A stretch of 64,000 nucleotides of DNA from Winogradskyella alexanderae. Lineage in GTDB: Bacteria > Bacteroidota > Bacteroidia > Flavobacteriales > Flavobacteriaceae. The stretch lies in assembly GCF_020166335.1 (NCBI RefSeq), contig NZ_JAIUJR010000001.1, forward strand, positions 124,001-188,000, read 5' to 3'. Under the pieces are notes generated by a model. That model made no database searches and was not told the origin of the DNA. It worked only from the letters and a program-made list of their open reading frames with translations. Below, piece by piece: positions 9,156-19,139 of this stretch; the first letter of the stretch is position 1; every line of letters begins with the position of its first letter. A program made the position numbers and the translations under genes.

Positions 9156-10007
9156 ATGAAAAAAATTTCAATCTTACTAATTACTGTGTTAGTATTGAGC
9201 TCTTGTGTCTCTAAAAAGAAATATTTAGCTCTGGAACAAGAAAATGGAGAGATTAAAAGTGAACTTACTAAAACAAAGGTAGCAAAAGAAGACCTAGAAA
9301 CTAAGTTTGCAAAAATCCAAGCAAGAGTTGATGACTATAACGCAAAAATCAATTCATTAAATGAAGATGTTGAAGGCCTAAAAATCGAAAATGATATTAA
9401 ACTCGATGTCAATGCGGATGGAACAGTAATTTCTAATGAGAGTAAACGTAAAATGCTTGCAACTTTAGAAAATGTTGACCAAGCTAAACTTGCTAATGGC
9501 AAAACGTTAAAAGACTCAATGAATTTGGCTATTCAGTATAACCTCGAGAAATCTATGGATACGTCAGAATTAAACGAAGATGAAGATATCGCAGTAAACA
9601 TCAACGAAACGGTTGTTATGATCTCAATTTCAGATAAGATGTTATTCAACACAGGTAGTTATAGGTTAAGTAATAAGGCCAATTCTATTTTAGAAAAATT
9701 AGCCGATGTTATTAAATCAGAAGAAAGTATCGATGTTATGGTAGAAGGCCATACAGATTCTAGATCAATTAATACTGAAAAAATTACAGACAACTGGGAT
9801 TTGAGCGTCTTAAGAGCTACTTCTGTTGTAAGAAGACTACAAAACAAATACGGTGTAAATCCTGAACAATTAATTGCTTCTGGACGCAGTAGCTATCAAC
9901 CATTAGTACCAAATGACTCAAGAGAAAATCGTTCTAAAAATAGAAGAACACGCATTATATTAATGCCAAACATTGATAAGTTTTTCGCATTAATGGAAGC
10001 TAATTAA
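9156..10007 (+). CDS. OmpA-family peptidoglycan-binding lipoprotein
   Basis: 283 residues. A lipoprotein signal ends in the lipobox LSSC (Cys near residue 17), followed by a coiled-coil stalk (about 25-80) and a C-terminal OmpA domain (about 150-275). The domain carries VEGHTDS and the conserved NDSRENRSKNRRTRI stretch that binds diaminopimelate of peptidoglycan. It is a single-gene unit followed by a strong terminator and likely tethers the outer membrane to the cell wall. Confidence 0.93.
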   Translation: MKKISILLITVLVLSSCVSKKKYLALEQENGEIKSELTKTKVAKEDLETKFAKIQARVDDYNAKINSLNEDVEGLKIENDIKLDVNADGTVISNESKRKMLATLENVDQAKLANGKTLKDSMNLAIQYNLEKSMDTSELNEDEDIAVNINETVVMISISDKMLFNTGSYRLSNKANSILEKLADVIKSEESIDVMVEGHTDSRSINTEKITDNWDLSVLRATSVVRRLQNKYGVNPEQLIASGRSSYQPLVPNDSRENRSKNRRTRIILMPNIDKFFALMEAN

Positions 10008-10035
10008 TCCATTGACCTGCAAAGGCAATAAACAT

Positions 10036-10078
10036 GAAGCACCCTCCCGTACAGTTCGGCATTGGGTGCTTCTTTTTT
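10036..10078 (+). terminator. Intrinsic terminator of the OmpA lipoprotein gene
   Basis: A perfect 9-bp stem GAAGCACCC / GGGTGCTTC with a 19-base loop, followed by TTTTTT. Confidence 0.93.
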
Positions 10079-10141
10079 AACCCTTATGTTTCAAAAAAGT
10101 AAAACGTTATCGCGTTTTAAATTCAATTTGCTTAAGAAAAC

Positions 10142-10170
10142 AAAAGCATCTCTATTACGAGATGCTTTTT
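10142..10170. terminator. Terminator downstream of nrdA
   Basis: A 7-bp stem GCATCTC / GAGATGC around TATTAC, flanked by A-run and T-run. On the minus strand it ends in TTTTGTTTTC and would stop the nrdA message; it can also act on the plus strand. Confidence 0.8.
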
Positions 10171-10196
10171 CAATTAAACTAAATCTGAAATTAATT

Positions 10197-12668
10197 CTAA
10201 GAACCACACATTAAACAGTCGTCTCCTTCATTTGACTTTGCCTGAGCAATTAAAGCCTTCATTTCTTCTGGTGACATTGGTTCTACCTCTGTTGTCTCTT
10301 GTGTAAACTTGGCTGCCGTTTTAGCTGCTTTAGCTTTTTGCTTAGCTACTACAGTTTCTTCAGAAACTTTTACAGTCTCTGCAACAGGTTGTTCTTTTTT
10401 CTTGTTTGTGAGCGTAAATTTAATGGCGTCTACTGCACTCTTTGTTCTTAAGTAGTACATTCCTGTCTTTAAGCCGCTCTTCCAAGCATAGAAATGCATT
10501 GAAGTGAGTTTTGCCATTGTTGCACCTTCCATGAACAGATTGAGCGATTGTGATTGGTCAATGAAGTATCCGCGCTGACGAGACATATCAATGATATCTT
10601 TCATACTCAACTCCCAAACCGTTTTATAGAGTTCTTTAATATCTTCTGGAATCACATCTATATTTTGGATAGATCCATTCGCTCTCATTATATCCTGTTT
10701 TAAAGACTCATTCCATAAGCCAAGTTCTACTAAATCCTCAAGTAAATGCTTGTTTACAACAATAAATTCTCCTGATAGTACTCGTCTAGTATAAATATTA
10801 GATGTGTAAGGCTCAAAACACTCATTGTTTCCTAGAATTTGTGAGGTACTCGCAGTTGGCATTGGTGCAACTAATAACGAATTACGCACACCATTTTTTG
10901 CAACTTGCTTTCTTAATTTAGCCCAGTCCCAACGGCCACTTAATTCTTCATCTTTGATATTCCATAAATTGTGTTGGAATTCTCCTTGACTAATAGGAGA
11001 ACCTTTATAACTTTGGTAAGGCCCATCTGCCTTGGCTTCCTCCATAGATGCTGTCACTGCAGCATAATACAGCGTTTCAAAAATATCTTGGTTTAAGGCT
11101 TTAGCCTCATCACTTGTAAATGGCAGGCGCAACTTAATAAACGTATCCGCCAGCCCTTGCACACCAAGACCAATTGGTCTGTGTCTCATGTTAGAATTCT
11201 CTGCCTCTTTAACAGGATAATAATTTCTATCAATTACTCTGTTTAAATTCTTCGTAACACGCTTTGTGATTCTAAATAGCTCCTTGTGATCAAACTCTCC
11301 GTTTTTAACAAACATTGGTAAAGCAATAGAAGCCAAATTACAAACAGCAACCTCATCTGGAGAGGTATACTCTAAAATCTCAGTACACAAGTTTGAAGAT
11401 TTTATTGTACCTAAATTTTTCTGATTAGACTTACGGTTTGCTGCATCCTTGTACAACATGTAAGGCGTTCCTGTTTCGATTTGGGACTCTAAAATTTTCT
11501 CCCATAGTTCTCTTGCCTTGATTGTTTTGCGTCCTTTACCTTCCTGTTCATATTTGGTGTAAAGTGCTTCAAACTCTTCACTATGCGTATCTGCTAATCC
11601 TGGACATTCATTTGGACACATTAGGGTCCACTCGCCATCTTCCTGAACACGCTTCATAAATAAATCCGAGATCCACATCGCATAGAATAAGTCTCTAGCA
11701 CGCATTTCTTCCTTACCATGATTTTTCTTGAGGTCTAGGAAATCAAAAATATCTGCATGCCATGTTTCTAAATAAATTGCAAAACTACCTTTACGTTTTC
11801 CACCACCTTGATCTACATAGCGAGCAGTGTCGTTAAAAACCCTTAGCATTGGAACGATACCGTTTGATGTTCCGTTTGTACCCGCAATATAACTTCCTGT
11901 TGCTCTTATATTATGTATAGATAATCCTATACCTCCAGCAGACTGTGATATTTTTGCGGTTTGCTTTAATGTATCATAGATTCCATCAATGCTATCATCT
12001 TTCATTGTTAACAAGAAACATGATGACATTTGTGGTTTTGGTGTTCCGGAGTTAAATAAGGTTGGTGTAGCATGTGTAAAATACTTTTTAGACATTAACT
12101 CGTACGTCTCTAAAGCTGCATCCAAGTCATTTAAATGGATGCCGATTGAAACCCGCATTAACATATGCTGAGGACGTTCTGCAATTTTGCCGTTTAGCTT
12201 TAAAAGATATGAACGCTCCAAAGTCTTGAAACCAAAATAATCATAACCAAAATCACGGTTATAAATAATTGCAGAATCTAATGTGTCTTTGTTTTCCTTG
12301 ATTACATTATAAACCTCATCTGATAGAAGTGGTGCTTTTTTCCCTGTACGTGGATTAATGTATGTATACAAATCTTCCATAACCTCGCTGAAAGATTTTT
12401 TTGTGTTTTTATGTAAGTTAGAAACAGATATTCTTGCGGCTAGTTTTGCATAATCTGGGTGACTTGTAGTCATTGTAGCTGCAATTTCAGCTGCTAAATT
12501 ATCAAGTTCACTAGTTGTTACGCCGTCATACAAGCCTTCAATTACTCTCATGGCAACCTTCACAGGGTCTACTAATTCGTTTAACCCATAGCACAGCTTT
12601 CTTACACGAGCTGTGATCTTGTCGAACATCATTGGTTCTTTACGACCGTCTCTTTTAATTACATACAT
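10197..12668 (-). CDS. nrdA: Ribonucleoside-diphosphate reductase alpha subunit (class Ia)
   Basis: 823 residues. It reduces ribonucleoside diphosphates to deoxy forms, with the radical supplied by NrdB. An N-terminal ATP-cone (about 1-90, [11 protein letters not shown] start) gives allosteric activity control. The catalytic N426-x-C428-x-E430 triad (NLCTE) aligns with N437/C439/E441 of E. coli, and [12 protein letters not shown] is the conserved phosphate-binding motif. The tail ends in CLMCGS, with Cys818 and Cys821 as the thioredoxin/glutaredoxin-accessible pair. Between the core and those cysteines is a long Lys/Ala/Glu-rich linker (about 745-810). Downstream of nrdB on the same strand, 180 bases apart. 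Confidence 0.97.
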   Translation of the reverse strand: MYVIKRDGRKEPMMFDKITARVRKLCYGLNELVDPVKVAMRVIEGLYDGVTTSELDNLAAEIAATMTTSHPDYAKLAARISVSNLHKNTKKSFSEVMEDLYTYINPRTGKKAPLLSDEVYNVIKENKDTLDSAIIYNRDFGYDYFGFKTLERSYLLKLNGKIAERPQHMLMRVSIGIHLNDLDAALETYELMSKKYFTHATPTLFNSGTPKPQMSSCFLLTMKDDSIDGIYDTLKQTAKISQSAGGIGLSIHNIRATGSYIAGTNGTSNGIVPMLRVFNDTARYVDQGGGKRKGSFAIYLETWHADIFDFLDLKKNHGKEEMRARDLFYAMWISDLFMKRVQEDGEWTLMCPNECPGLADTHSEEFEALYTKYEQEGKGRKTIKARELWEKILESQIETGTPYMLYKDAANRKSNQKNLGTIKSSNLCTEILEYTSPDEVAVCNLASIALPMFVKNGEFDHKELFRITKRVTKNLNRVIDRNYYPVKEAENSNMRHRPIGLGVQGLADTFIKLRLPFTSDEAKALNQDIFETLYYAAVTASMEEAKADGPYQSYKGSPISQGEFQHNLWNIKDEELSGRWDWAKLRKQVAKNGVRNSLLVAPMPTASTSQILGNNECFEPYTSNIYTRRVLSGEFIVVNKHLLEDLVELGLWNESLKQDIMRANGSIQNIDVIPEDIKELYKTVWELSMKDIIDMSRQRGYFIDQSQSLNLFMEGATMAKLTSMHFYAWKSGLKTGMYYLRTKSAVDAIKFTLTNKKKEQPVAETVKVSEETVVAKQKAKAAKTAAKFTQETTEVEPMSPEEMKALIAQAKSNEGDDCLMCGS

Positions 12669-12848
12669 ACATCAGATAGTTTTAAGTGTTTCCTGAATAC
12701 ACCCTCAGAAAAACGTTAGTTAGTTATGGCGGACGTTAATTGTGCAACATCCACTTAGTTGAATTGTTAATTTTTTTTGGACTATTCCTTTTTAAATAGA
12801 GGAATAGGGTTGGCATTGAATTTTTTGTCTTTTTGGGGACTAATTCAA

Positions 12849-13829
12849 TTAAAAATCAGCGTCGAAAGTAAATTTATCTTTCTCCTCTTCTTTATTAAGT
12901 ACACCTGCCTTTTGGTATTCTGACACACGCTTTTCAAAGAAATTAGTTTTTCCTTGTAGTGAAATCATATCCATGAAATCAAACGGATTGGACGCATTGT
13001 ATTCTTTTTCGCAACCGAGCTCTCCTAAAAGTCTATCGGTTACAAATTCTAAATACTGTGTCATTAATTTGGCATTCATACCTATTAAGCTTACTGGCAA
13101 TGACTCTGTAATAAACTCACGTTCTATATTTAGGGCATCAACAATAATCTCTCTAATTCTTTCTTTTGGTACTTTATTAACTAAGTGGTGATTGTGTAGG
13201 TGAACGGCAAAATCACAATGTACACCTTCGTCTCTAGATATTAACTCGTTAGAAAACGTTAATCCAGGCATTAATCCTCTTTTCTTTAACCAGAAAATAG
13301 AACAAAACGCGCCTGAAAAGAATATCCCTTCGACAGCTGCAAACGCTATTAAACGCTCTGCAAAACTCGGGGAATCAATCCATTTTAAAGCCCAGTCTGC
13401 CTTTTTCTTAATGGCTGGGAAATTTTCAATGGCCTTAAAAAGAATGTCTTTTTCAGCTTCGTCCTTAACGTAGGTGTCTATTAATAAAGAGTAGGTTTCA
13501 CTATGGATATTCTCCATCATAATTTGGAATCCGTAGAAAAACTTAGCTTCACTATACTGTACTTCGTTTACAAAATTTTCAGCTAAGTTTTCGTTTACGA
13601 TTCCGTCACTTGCGGCAAAAAAGGCTAAAATATGTTTTATGAAATATCTTTCATCATCATTTAACTTAGTAGACCAATCGGTTAGATCTTGGTGTAGGTC
13701 AATTTCTTCTGCGGTCCAAAAACTTGCTTCTGATTTTTTATACCATTCCCAAATATCATGGTGTTGAATTGGAAAAATCACAAATCTATCTTTGTTTTCT
13801 GCTAAAATTGGTTCTACTGTTTGAGACAT
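12849..13829 (-). CDS. nrdB: Ribonucleoside-diphosphate reductase beta subunit (class Ia)
   Basis: 326 residues. It carries the di-iron/tyrosyl radical cofactor for NrdA. Likely metal ligands are Asp75, Glu106, His109 (ENIH), Glu167, Glu201 and His204 (RDEGVH). Tyr113 sits in ExxHxxxY, as Tyr122 does in E. coli, so a tyrosyl-radical class Ia enzyme is expected rather than a Tyr-less class Ic enzyme. First gene of the nrdB-nrdA pair, preceded by an unusually long AT-rich non-coding region with inverted repeats. Confidence 0.97.
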   Translation of the reverse strand: MSQTVEPILAENKDRFVIFPIQHHDIWEWYKKSEASFWTAEEIDLHQDLTDWSTKLNDDERYFIKHILAFFAASDGIVNENLAENFVNEVQYSEAKFFYGFQIMMENIHSETYSLLIDTYVKDEAEKDILFKAIENFPAIKKKADWALKWIDSPSFAERLIAFAAVEGIFFSGAFCSIFWLKKRGLMPGLTFSNELISRDEGVHCDFAVHLHNHHLVNKVPKERIREIIVDALNIEREFITESLPVSLIGMNAKLMTQYLEFVTDRLLGELGCEKEYNASNPFDFMDMISLQGKTNFFEKRVSEYQKAGVLNKEEEKDKFTFDADF

Positions 13830-14267
13830 TTTAATATGTTTTTAAATGGGATTAAACGAAAATATTTTGTTGTGATTTGGGACTGACAAAGATTCAAAAT
13901 TGTATAAGATAATGAAAGGCAATCTTATAAACGTTGTCAACAAGTTTTTAACAACAGTCGTTTTCTCGTTAGAAACCAAGTCTAGGTCTAAAAAAAATGT
14001 ATTTAATTGATTATCAATATATTAATTAATATGTTGGGGGTTTTGAGTATTTGCATTTTTGTAATCTTTTTCATATTAATTATAATCTAAATAGGCGTAT
14101 TTCCTATCATTTTAATTTTTGTTGAAAATGTGATTAAAAAAATGTTTTGCACAATTAGTTTACATCAAATTTTATTAGTAACAGATTATATAATTTAATT
14201 TTTTAAAGAAAAAACGAAGTCAACCATTGCGAATAAATCGGCATTGCAATTATGTGGCAGATACTAA
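13830..14267 (-). promoter_or_regulatory. 438-base AT-rich region upstream of nrdB with several dyads
   Basis: No convincing gene lies here. It contains an inverted repeat TATAAGAT/ATCTTATA (13903-13929, 11-base spacer), ATTGATTATCAAT (14006-14018) directly followed by the 14-bp palindrome ATATTAATTAATAT (14019-14032), and a near-consensus minus-strand -7 box AATCTTTG (13894-13887). No NrdR box of the usual form was found. It probably carries nrdB promoter and control sites and the 3' end of the DUF3109 transcript. Confidence 0.5.
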
Positions 14268-14840
14268 TTACTTATTGAAGTTTTTTAATGCAACTTTCTC
14301 TAATTCTGAATACCAATGTTCGCCAAATTTACGAATCAGCGCTTCCTTAACAAATTTGTAAATGGGCACTTGTAATTCTTTGCCCAAGGTACAGGCATCA
14401 TCACATATTTCCCATTTTTCATAATTAACTGCTGTAAACTCGGAATAATCTCTTGTCCTAACAGGATATAAGTGACAAGAAACTGGCTTCTTCCAATCAA
14501 TGACACCTTGATTGTAGGCTTCTTCAATAGCACAAAGAGCTGTCCCTCGGTCATCAAAAATAACATATGCACATTCTGCGCCATTAATTAATGGTGTCTC
14601 CAGCTCACCATAACTTGTATTAACAGAGGTGCCTTGGGCTTCGATAACTTCAATACTTTCCTTTCGAAGAAACGGTTTAACCTTTGGGTAAATTTCGTCT
14701 AAAATCTTTACTTCTTCTTTATCTAAAGGCGCACCTGCATCGCCATCTACGCAACAGGCTCCCTTGCAAGCAGAAAGATTGCAAACAAAATCCTTTTCTA
14801 TAATATCCTCTGAGACTAATGTTTTGCCCAACTGAAACAT
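14268..14840 (-). CDS. DUF3109 family cysteine-rich protein
   Basis: 190 residues, cytoplasmic. It has an N-terminal cluster CNLSACKGACC (residues 21-31) and further cysteines in the centre (ALCAIEEA, SCHLYPVR) and near residue 145 (ICDDAC). This pattern suggests metal or iron-sulfur binding, like the YkgJ-type zinc/iron-chelating clusters, but biochemical function is not established for DUF3109. It is divergent from marC; the short gap carries promoter-like sequence for both directions. Confidence 0.88.
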   Translation of the reverse strand: MFQLGKTLVSEDIIEKDFVCNLSACKGACCVDGDAGAPLDKEEVKILDEIYPKVKPFLRKESIEVIEAQGTSVNTSYGELETPLINGAECAYVIFDDRGTALCAIEEAYNQGVIDWKKPVSCHLYPVRTRDYSEFTAVNYEKWEICDDACTLGKELQVPIYKFVKEALIRKFGEHWYSELEKVALKNFNK

Positions 14841-14929
14841 GTGGCAAAAATAATTAAACTTTACAGTTATTTAGTATTGAATTTCTGTAATTAAATCGCA
14901 CCTTTGCGGCAAATTTTAAAACGAGAAAA

Positions 14930-15511
14930 ATGCAACTCAATTTTAAAGAAATATTTACCGCCTTTATGGTACTTTTTGCTGTTATCGATATTGTCGGTAA
15001 TATCCCTATCATTATAGATTTACGCAAAAAGGTTGGCCATATTCAGAGTGAAAAGGCCTCCTTAATCGCTGGTGTTATAATGATTGTCTTTCTATTCTTG
15101 GGGAAGAGTCTTTTAAATCTCATTGGCATAGATGTTAATTCTTTTGCAGTAGCTGGTGCATTTGTCATATTCTTTATTGCGCTAGAAATGATCTTGGGTA
15201 TAACACTCTACAAAGACGAAGACCACAATGCTTTAACAGCTTCAGTGTTTCCGCTCGCATTTCCATTGATAGCAGGTCCAGGAAGTTTAACCACACTGCT
15301 TTCATTACGCGCTGAGTTTGAAATCCAAAATATCATCATAGCTGTAATTAGTAATGTTATAGTGATATACATTGTATTAAAGACATCTGCAAAGATTGAG
15401 AGAATTATAGGTGCAAACGGAATTAATATAATAAGAAAAGTTTTTGGTGTAATTTTGTTAGCAATTGCCGTGAAGTTATTTGCAACTAATATTAAAGCCT
15501 TGTTGGTTTAA
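14930..15511 (+). CDS. MarC family integral membrane protein
   Basis: 193 residues with about six hydrophobic helices. MarC-family landmarks are visible, including the early FxxxDIVGNIPI stretch (about 18-27) and FPLAFPLIAGPGS (about 106-118). Despite the name, MarC proteins are not shown to give multiple antibiotic resistance; function is unknown. The gene is followed 17 bases later by a small membrane protein gene and then an FAD protein gene, probably one operon. Confidence 0.9.
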   Translation: MQLNFKEIFTAFMVLFAVIDIVGNIPIIIDLRKKVGHIQSEKASLIAGVIMIVFLFLGKSLLNLIGIDVNSFAVAGAFVIFFIALEMILGITLYKDEDHNALTASVFPLAFPLIAGPGSLTTLLSLRAEFEIQNIIIAVISNVIVIYIVLKTSAKIERIIGANGINIIRKVFGVILLAIAVKLFATNIKALLV

Positions 15512-15528
15512 TTTAAATTGATTGATGT

Positions 15529-15729
15529 ATGAAGATTCTAACAACTGTATTAACCATTATTGCCATTGTACTTATTATTTTTAATGCTACGAAAATAGAC
15601 TTTAACGCACCCTTTAAAGACGAAAGTTATACAGCTGTACTTACTGTTATCGCTGGACTTTGTGCTGTAATATTGCTTCAAATATTACGATTATCTAAAA
15701 AAATTGAAGCCCTGCAAAAAAAGCGCTAA
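15529..15729 (+). CDS. Small two-helix membrane protein
   Basis: 66 residues with two hydrophobic helices (about 3-19 and 36-53) and a basic C-terminal tail (LSKKIEALQKKR). Not recognised as a named family. Its stop overlaps the ATG of the next gene (TAATG), so translation is coupled with the FAD protein. Confidence 0.75.
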   Translation: MKILTTVLTIIAIVLIIFNATKIDFNAPFKDESYTAVLTVIAGLCAVILLQILRLSKKIEALQKKR

Positions 15730-16340
15730 TGAAGTTTGATGTTTTGATCATAGGTGCAGGTGCTGCTGGAATGTCTTGCGCGTTAGTTCTTGGGTCTGCT
15801 CAAAACAAACCTTTTGCCGATACTAAAAAGATTGGAATCATTACACACCAAAAGAGCTCTCACCTTCAAAATGCACTGTTTAATAATGTTTTGGGATTGA
15901 CACCCGGAACTTTAGGTCGTGATATATTAACACAAGGAAAAGCACAGTTACAAAACTTATATCCTCATGTTGTTCAAATTGAAAAGGAAAAGGTTACTTC
16001 CATTAAAGAATTTCGCGAAGGTTATAGTGTAACAACCAATAAAAACAGTTATACTTCTGCTATAGTGGTGGTTGCCGTTGGCTACACCAGTTTAATAACT
16101 ATTAAAGGCCTAGAAGAATATATAGCGGCGCATCCGAGGGCAGTTAAAGAAAAAGATCGAATTTGGTTAAAAAACACTGATCATCTAATAAAAAAGAACC
16201 TTTATGTTGCCGGCACACTTGCTGGTTGGAGAAGTCAATTTGCAATAGCTAGTGGCAGTGGCGCCCAAGTGGCAACTGATATCCTTACCTTATGGAATTA
16301 TGGTACACATACCAAAGTGCACGATAAAGTTACTGCCTGA
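15729..16340 (+). CDS. Minimal FAD-dependent oxidoreductase (thioredoxin reductase-like fold)
   Basis: 203 residues. An N-terminal dinucleotide-binding motif GAGAAGMS (residues 9-16) and a C-terminal FAD motif (NLYVAGTLAGW, about 157-167) resemble the thioredoxin reductase/Pyr_redox family. At about 200 residues it is a third shorter than those enzymes: the separate NADPH-binding domain and the redox CxxC pair are absent. It may be an FAD-only oxidoreductase using another electron donor. Start overlaps the preceding stop by one base; the 3' end overlaps the convergent protease gene by 11 bases. Substrate unknown. Confidence 0.78.
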   Translation: MKFDVLIIGAGAAGMSCALVLGSAQNKPFADTKKIGIITHQKSSHLQNALFNNVLGLTPGTLGRDILTQGKAQLQNLYPHVVQIEKEKVTSIKEFREGYSVTTNKNSYTSAIVVVAVGYTSLITIKGLEEYIAAHPRAVKEKDRIWLKNTDHLIKKNLYVAGTLAGWRSQFAIASGSGAQVATDILTLWNYGTHTKVHDKVTA

Positions 16341-17937
16341 AATTAGGATACTCAGTACTCAGTAAAATTACTTCTTGTACCATTTTATCATCTCTATTGA
16401 TAATTTCCTCAAATGTATTATCGTCAAATAACTGACGCCCTAAAGTCGCTTTGATGAGACGTTTAATTTCATCTCTGTAAGCTACGAATGATACATTTGA
16501 ATCTTCCTTAAAATTTACATAGTCTTTGAAACGCAGTGCCATTTCATCATTAACTTCAAAGTTGTTTATGAAATCATATTTTGTATAGTCTTGGTACCTC
16601 CTTCGGTCTTTATCGAGTTCTTCAAAAACAAAAAAGCCAAATAGTCCTCTACGTCTCATGTAATTAATCATTTCATTATCAAACGCACTGTCTACAGGAA
16701 CAAATATATCCGGAATGATACCTCCACCACCGTAAACAACCTTACCCTTTGGAGTAACAAACTTTAATGAATCATCTACCCTGATATTGTCTGAATCTGT
16801 TAATTCGCCTGTACGGAGTCTTTTAAAATAATCCCTATGGTAGCCTCTACTGTTCCCATTTTCGTAAGGTCTTTGTATCGATCTACCTGTTGGTGTGTAA
16901 TATCTAGAAACGGTTAGTCTTATGGCGCTACCATCTCCCAAAGCCATTTCGCGCTGGACCAAACCTTTTCCATAAGATCTTCTGCCAACAATAATTCCCT
17001 TGTCGTTATCCTGTAGTGCGCCAGCAATTACTTCACTTGCAGAAGCCGAATTTTCATTTATAAGAATATAGATTTCATTATTTTCGAATTCGCCTCGTTT
17101 AGTTGCATAGGTTCGTTCTTCCCTCCCTTTTTTATCTCTTGTAAAAACAATTAATTTCTTATCTTCTAAAAACTCGTCTGCTATTTGCTCTGCGATACCA
17201 AGGAAGCCACCAGGATTATCTCTCAAGTCCAATACTAATTTTGAAGCACCTTGATTTTTGAGTTCTTTTAGTCCAGACTTGAATTCTTTGTAGGTTGATT
17301 CAGCAAAACGATTTATTTTTATATACCCCAAATCGTTAGTAAGCATGTAAGACGCGTCAACACTTTTGATCGGGATGTCTTTACGAACCACATCGAACTC
17401 CAAAAGATTCTTTTCGCCCTTTCTAAATACGGTTAGTTTAACTTTGGTATCCTTATCACCTTTCAATTTATTAGCTATGATATCGTTTGTAATGGTGCGG
17501 CCATGAATTGTATCACCATCAGCTAATAAAATTCTATCTCCACTTAAAATACCGGCTTCTTCGCTTGGCCCTCCTTCTGTAGGTTTAACTACGGCAATTG
17601 TGTCGTTGTACGCATAAAAGTTTATCCCAATACCCACAAAGTCGCCCTTCATGTTTTCGGTAATACGCTCTAATTCCTTTTCTGGTATGTAAGTAGAATG
17701 TGGGTCTAGATTATCTAATATGCCATTGACCGTCACATCTACAATACTATCGGTATTTACCTCATCAACGTATTCGTAGTCAATATAGTCAATTAGCCTG
17801 TTTAACTTATCTTTTTTGCTATTGGTGGTAAATAATCGATCTGAAGTATCTGTGAAGTTAAGCTTACCGCCAATAACTACGCCAGTTGCAATTGCTACCC
17901 CAATTATTAGTGGTATGTACTTATTTTTTGTTGCCAT
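16330..17937 (-). CDS. S41 family C-terminal processing peptidase
   Basis: 535 residues. An N-terminal hydrophobic anchor (about 5-25) places it at the envelope, followed by a PDZ domain (about 85-165) and the S41 catalytic domain. The Ser/Lys dyad is visible as ENSASASE (Ser near 298) and SYGKG (Lys about 25 residues later), the spacing seen in CtpA/Tsp proteases. These enzymes degrade or trim periplasmic proteins from the C-terminus. A C-terminal extension of about 150 residues follows. Its ATG overlaps the dCMP deaminase stop by one base (TAATG), so the two form an operon. Confidence 0.92.
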   Translation of the reverse strand: MATKNKYIPLIIGVAIATGVVIGGKLNFTDTSDRLFTTNSKKDKLNRLIDYIDYEYVDEVNTDSIVDVTVNGILDNLDPHSTYIPEKELERITENMKGDFVGIGINFYAYNDTIAVVKPTEGGPSEEAGILSGDRILLADGDTIHGRTITNDIIANKLKGDKDTKVKLTVFRKGEKNLLEFDVVRKDIPIKSVDASYMLTNDLGYIKINRFAESTYKEFKSGLKELKNQGASKLVLDLRDNPGGFLGIAEQIADEFLEDKKLIVFTRDKKGREERTYATKRGEFENNEIYILINENSASASEVIAGALQDNDKGIIVGRRSYGKGLVQREMALGDGSAIRLTVSRYYTPTGRSIQRPYENGNSRGYHRDYFKRLRTGELTDSDNIRVDDSLKFVTPKGKVVYGGGGIIPDIFVPVDSAFDNEMINYMRRRGLFGFFVFEELDKDRRRYQDYTKYDFINNFEVNDEMALRFKDYVNFKEDSNVSFVAYRDEIKRLIKATLGRQLFDDNTFEEIINRDDKMVQEVILLSTEYPNFRQ

Positions 17938-18368
17938 TAAGATTCTAGGTCTCCTATAAATTCTATTTCCACACCCGCTTTGCTCAAAAATTGCAAACCA
18001 GAATCGTCTTTATACCCTTCATGATATACAACTCTCACTATTCCAGCTTGATGTATTAATTTGCTACATTCCTTGCACGGAGAAAGTGTTATATAAAGTG
18101 TTGCACCTTTGCACGACTGTGTAGACGAAGCTACTTTTAAAATAGCATTGGCCTCAGCATGCAATACATACCATTTTGTATAGCCCTCGTCATCTTCACA
18201 ATAATTCTCAAAACCAGTTGGTGTACCATTGTAACCGTCAGAAATAATCATCCTGTCTTTTACTATTATGGCACCTACCTGCTTTCGCTTACAGTGCGAT
18301 AGCCTGCCCCATTCTTTTGCAATTCTCAAATACGCTTTATCGTATCGTCTCTGTTTGGTTTTTGACAT
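17937..18368 (-). CDS. dCMP/deoxycytidylate deaminase
   Basis: 143 residues from the ATG at 18368. It deaminates dCMP to dUMP for thymidylate synthesis. The zinc site is complete: HAEANAI (His and the proton-shuttling Glu) and SPCKEC (two Cys). An upstream TTG at 18395 would add nine residues but lies inside the promoter, whose -7 box is at 18392-18385, so the ATG is preferred. Followed by the S41 protease gene with a one-base overlap. Confidence 0.92.
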   Translation of the reverse strand: MSKTKQRRYDKAYLRIAKEWGRLSHCKRKQVGAIIVKDRMIISDGYNGTPTGFENYCEDDEGYTKWYVLHAEANAILKVASSTQSCKGATLYITLSPCKECSKLIHQAGIVRVVYHEGYKDDSGLQFLSKAGVEIEFIGDLES

Positions 18369-18384
18369 GCGCGTGTTTATTGCA

Positions 18385-18392
18385 CAAACGTA
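18385..18392 (-). promoter_or_regulatory. -7 box TACGTTTG of the dCMP deaminase operon
   Basis: Perfect TAnnTTTG on the minus strand, 16 bases before the ATG at 18368. It rules out the upstream TTG as the start. No clear -33 element. Confidence 0.65.
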
Positions 18393-18471
18393 CAATGTAA
18401 ATAACGAAGATAAAAGTATACTATTTTATACACAATGTGCTAGGAGTTAAAGTTTTACCAAACTTTGCAGT

Positions 18472-19062
18472 CTAGTTTAACAAATCACTACTGGTAATCA
18501 TGGGTATAACTAGGCCAACTACTACGGCTGACAACACCATAACCCAATCTCTTTTTGAAAACCTGAAAATGGTTTGAAAAAGGAATCCTAGAAACAAGAC
18601 GACAAAAACAACAATTATTTGAGCGATCTCAATCCCTAAAGCAAACTCAATTAAAAGTTCGAGTTTATTTTGTGATTGACCAGCGAACATCTTGAATTCC
18701 CGAGCAAAACCAAGTCCATGAATAAGACCAAAAAATAGAGTAATAAAAAGCAAGAGACTTAATTTATTAGATCTTTCTTTTTTTCCAGCTGTGAAGACGT
18801 TATAAACTGCCGCGATCAAAATGGTTACTGGAATTAAAAATTCGACTAATTTACCATTTACAGAGACTATACCATAAGCCGCTAATACTAGCGATAAGGT
18901 GTGACCCAGGGTAAATAGTGAAACTAAGATTAGTACACGCTTCCAATCTTTAAAAATATAAGGAACTGCTAAAACCATTAAAAACAAAACATGGTCATAG
19001 CCATTAGGGTCAAGTACGTGATTAATGCCATATTGAACATTAAACCAAAAATTTTCTAACAT
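18472..19062 (-). CDS. HupE/UreJ family membrane protein
   Basis: 196 residues with about six hydrophobic helices. The N-terminal motif DPNGYDHVLFLMVL (about 17-30) and a later GLIHGLGFA (about 113-121) are diagnostic of HupE/UreJ proteins. In hydrogenase or urease clusters these are suspected nickel or cobalt permeases, but no such genes are nearby, so the substrate is open; standalone copies are widespread in Flavobacteriaceae. Lies just downstream of the tRNA-Leu gene and its terminator. Confidence 0.85.
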   Translation of the reverse strand: MLENFWFNVQYGINHVLDPNGYDHVLFLMVLAVPYIFKDWKRVLILVSLFTLGHTLSLVLAAYGIVSVNGKLVEFLIPVTILIAAVYNVFTAGKKERSNKLSLLLFITLFFGLIHGLGFAREFKMFAGQSQNKLELLIEFALGIEIAQIIVVFVVLFLGFLFQTIFRFSKRDWVMVLSAVVVGLVIPMITSSDLLN

Positions 19063-19104
19063 AATTCTTCATTTGGGCTAATTCAAAGGTACAATTAAAA
19101 TCAT

Positions 19105-19133
19105 AAAAAAAGCCTCAAGATAGTCTTGAAGCT
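19105..19133 (-). terminator. Terminator of tRNA-Leu
   Basis: On the minus strand AGCTTCAAGA and TCTTGAGGCT pair over 10 bp around CTA and are followed by a run of seven T. Confidence 0.9.
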
Positions 19134-19139
19134 TTATTG

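Noticed and set aside
14031-14090. 19-residue hydrophobic frame upstream of nrdB
   Set aside because: The AT-rich sequence alone produces Ile/Phe/Leu codons; no terminator or promoter frames it.
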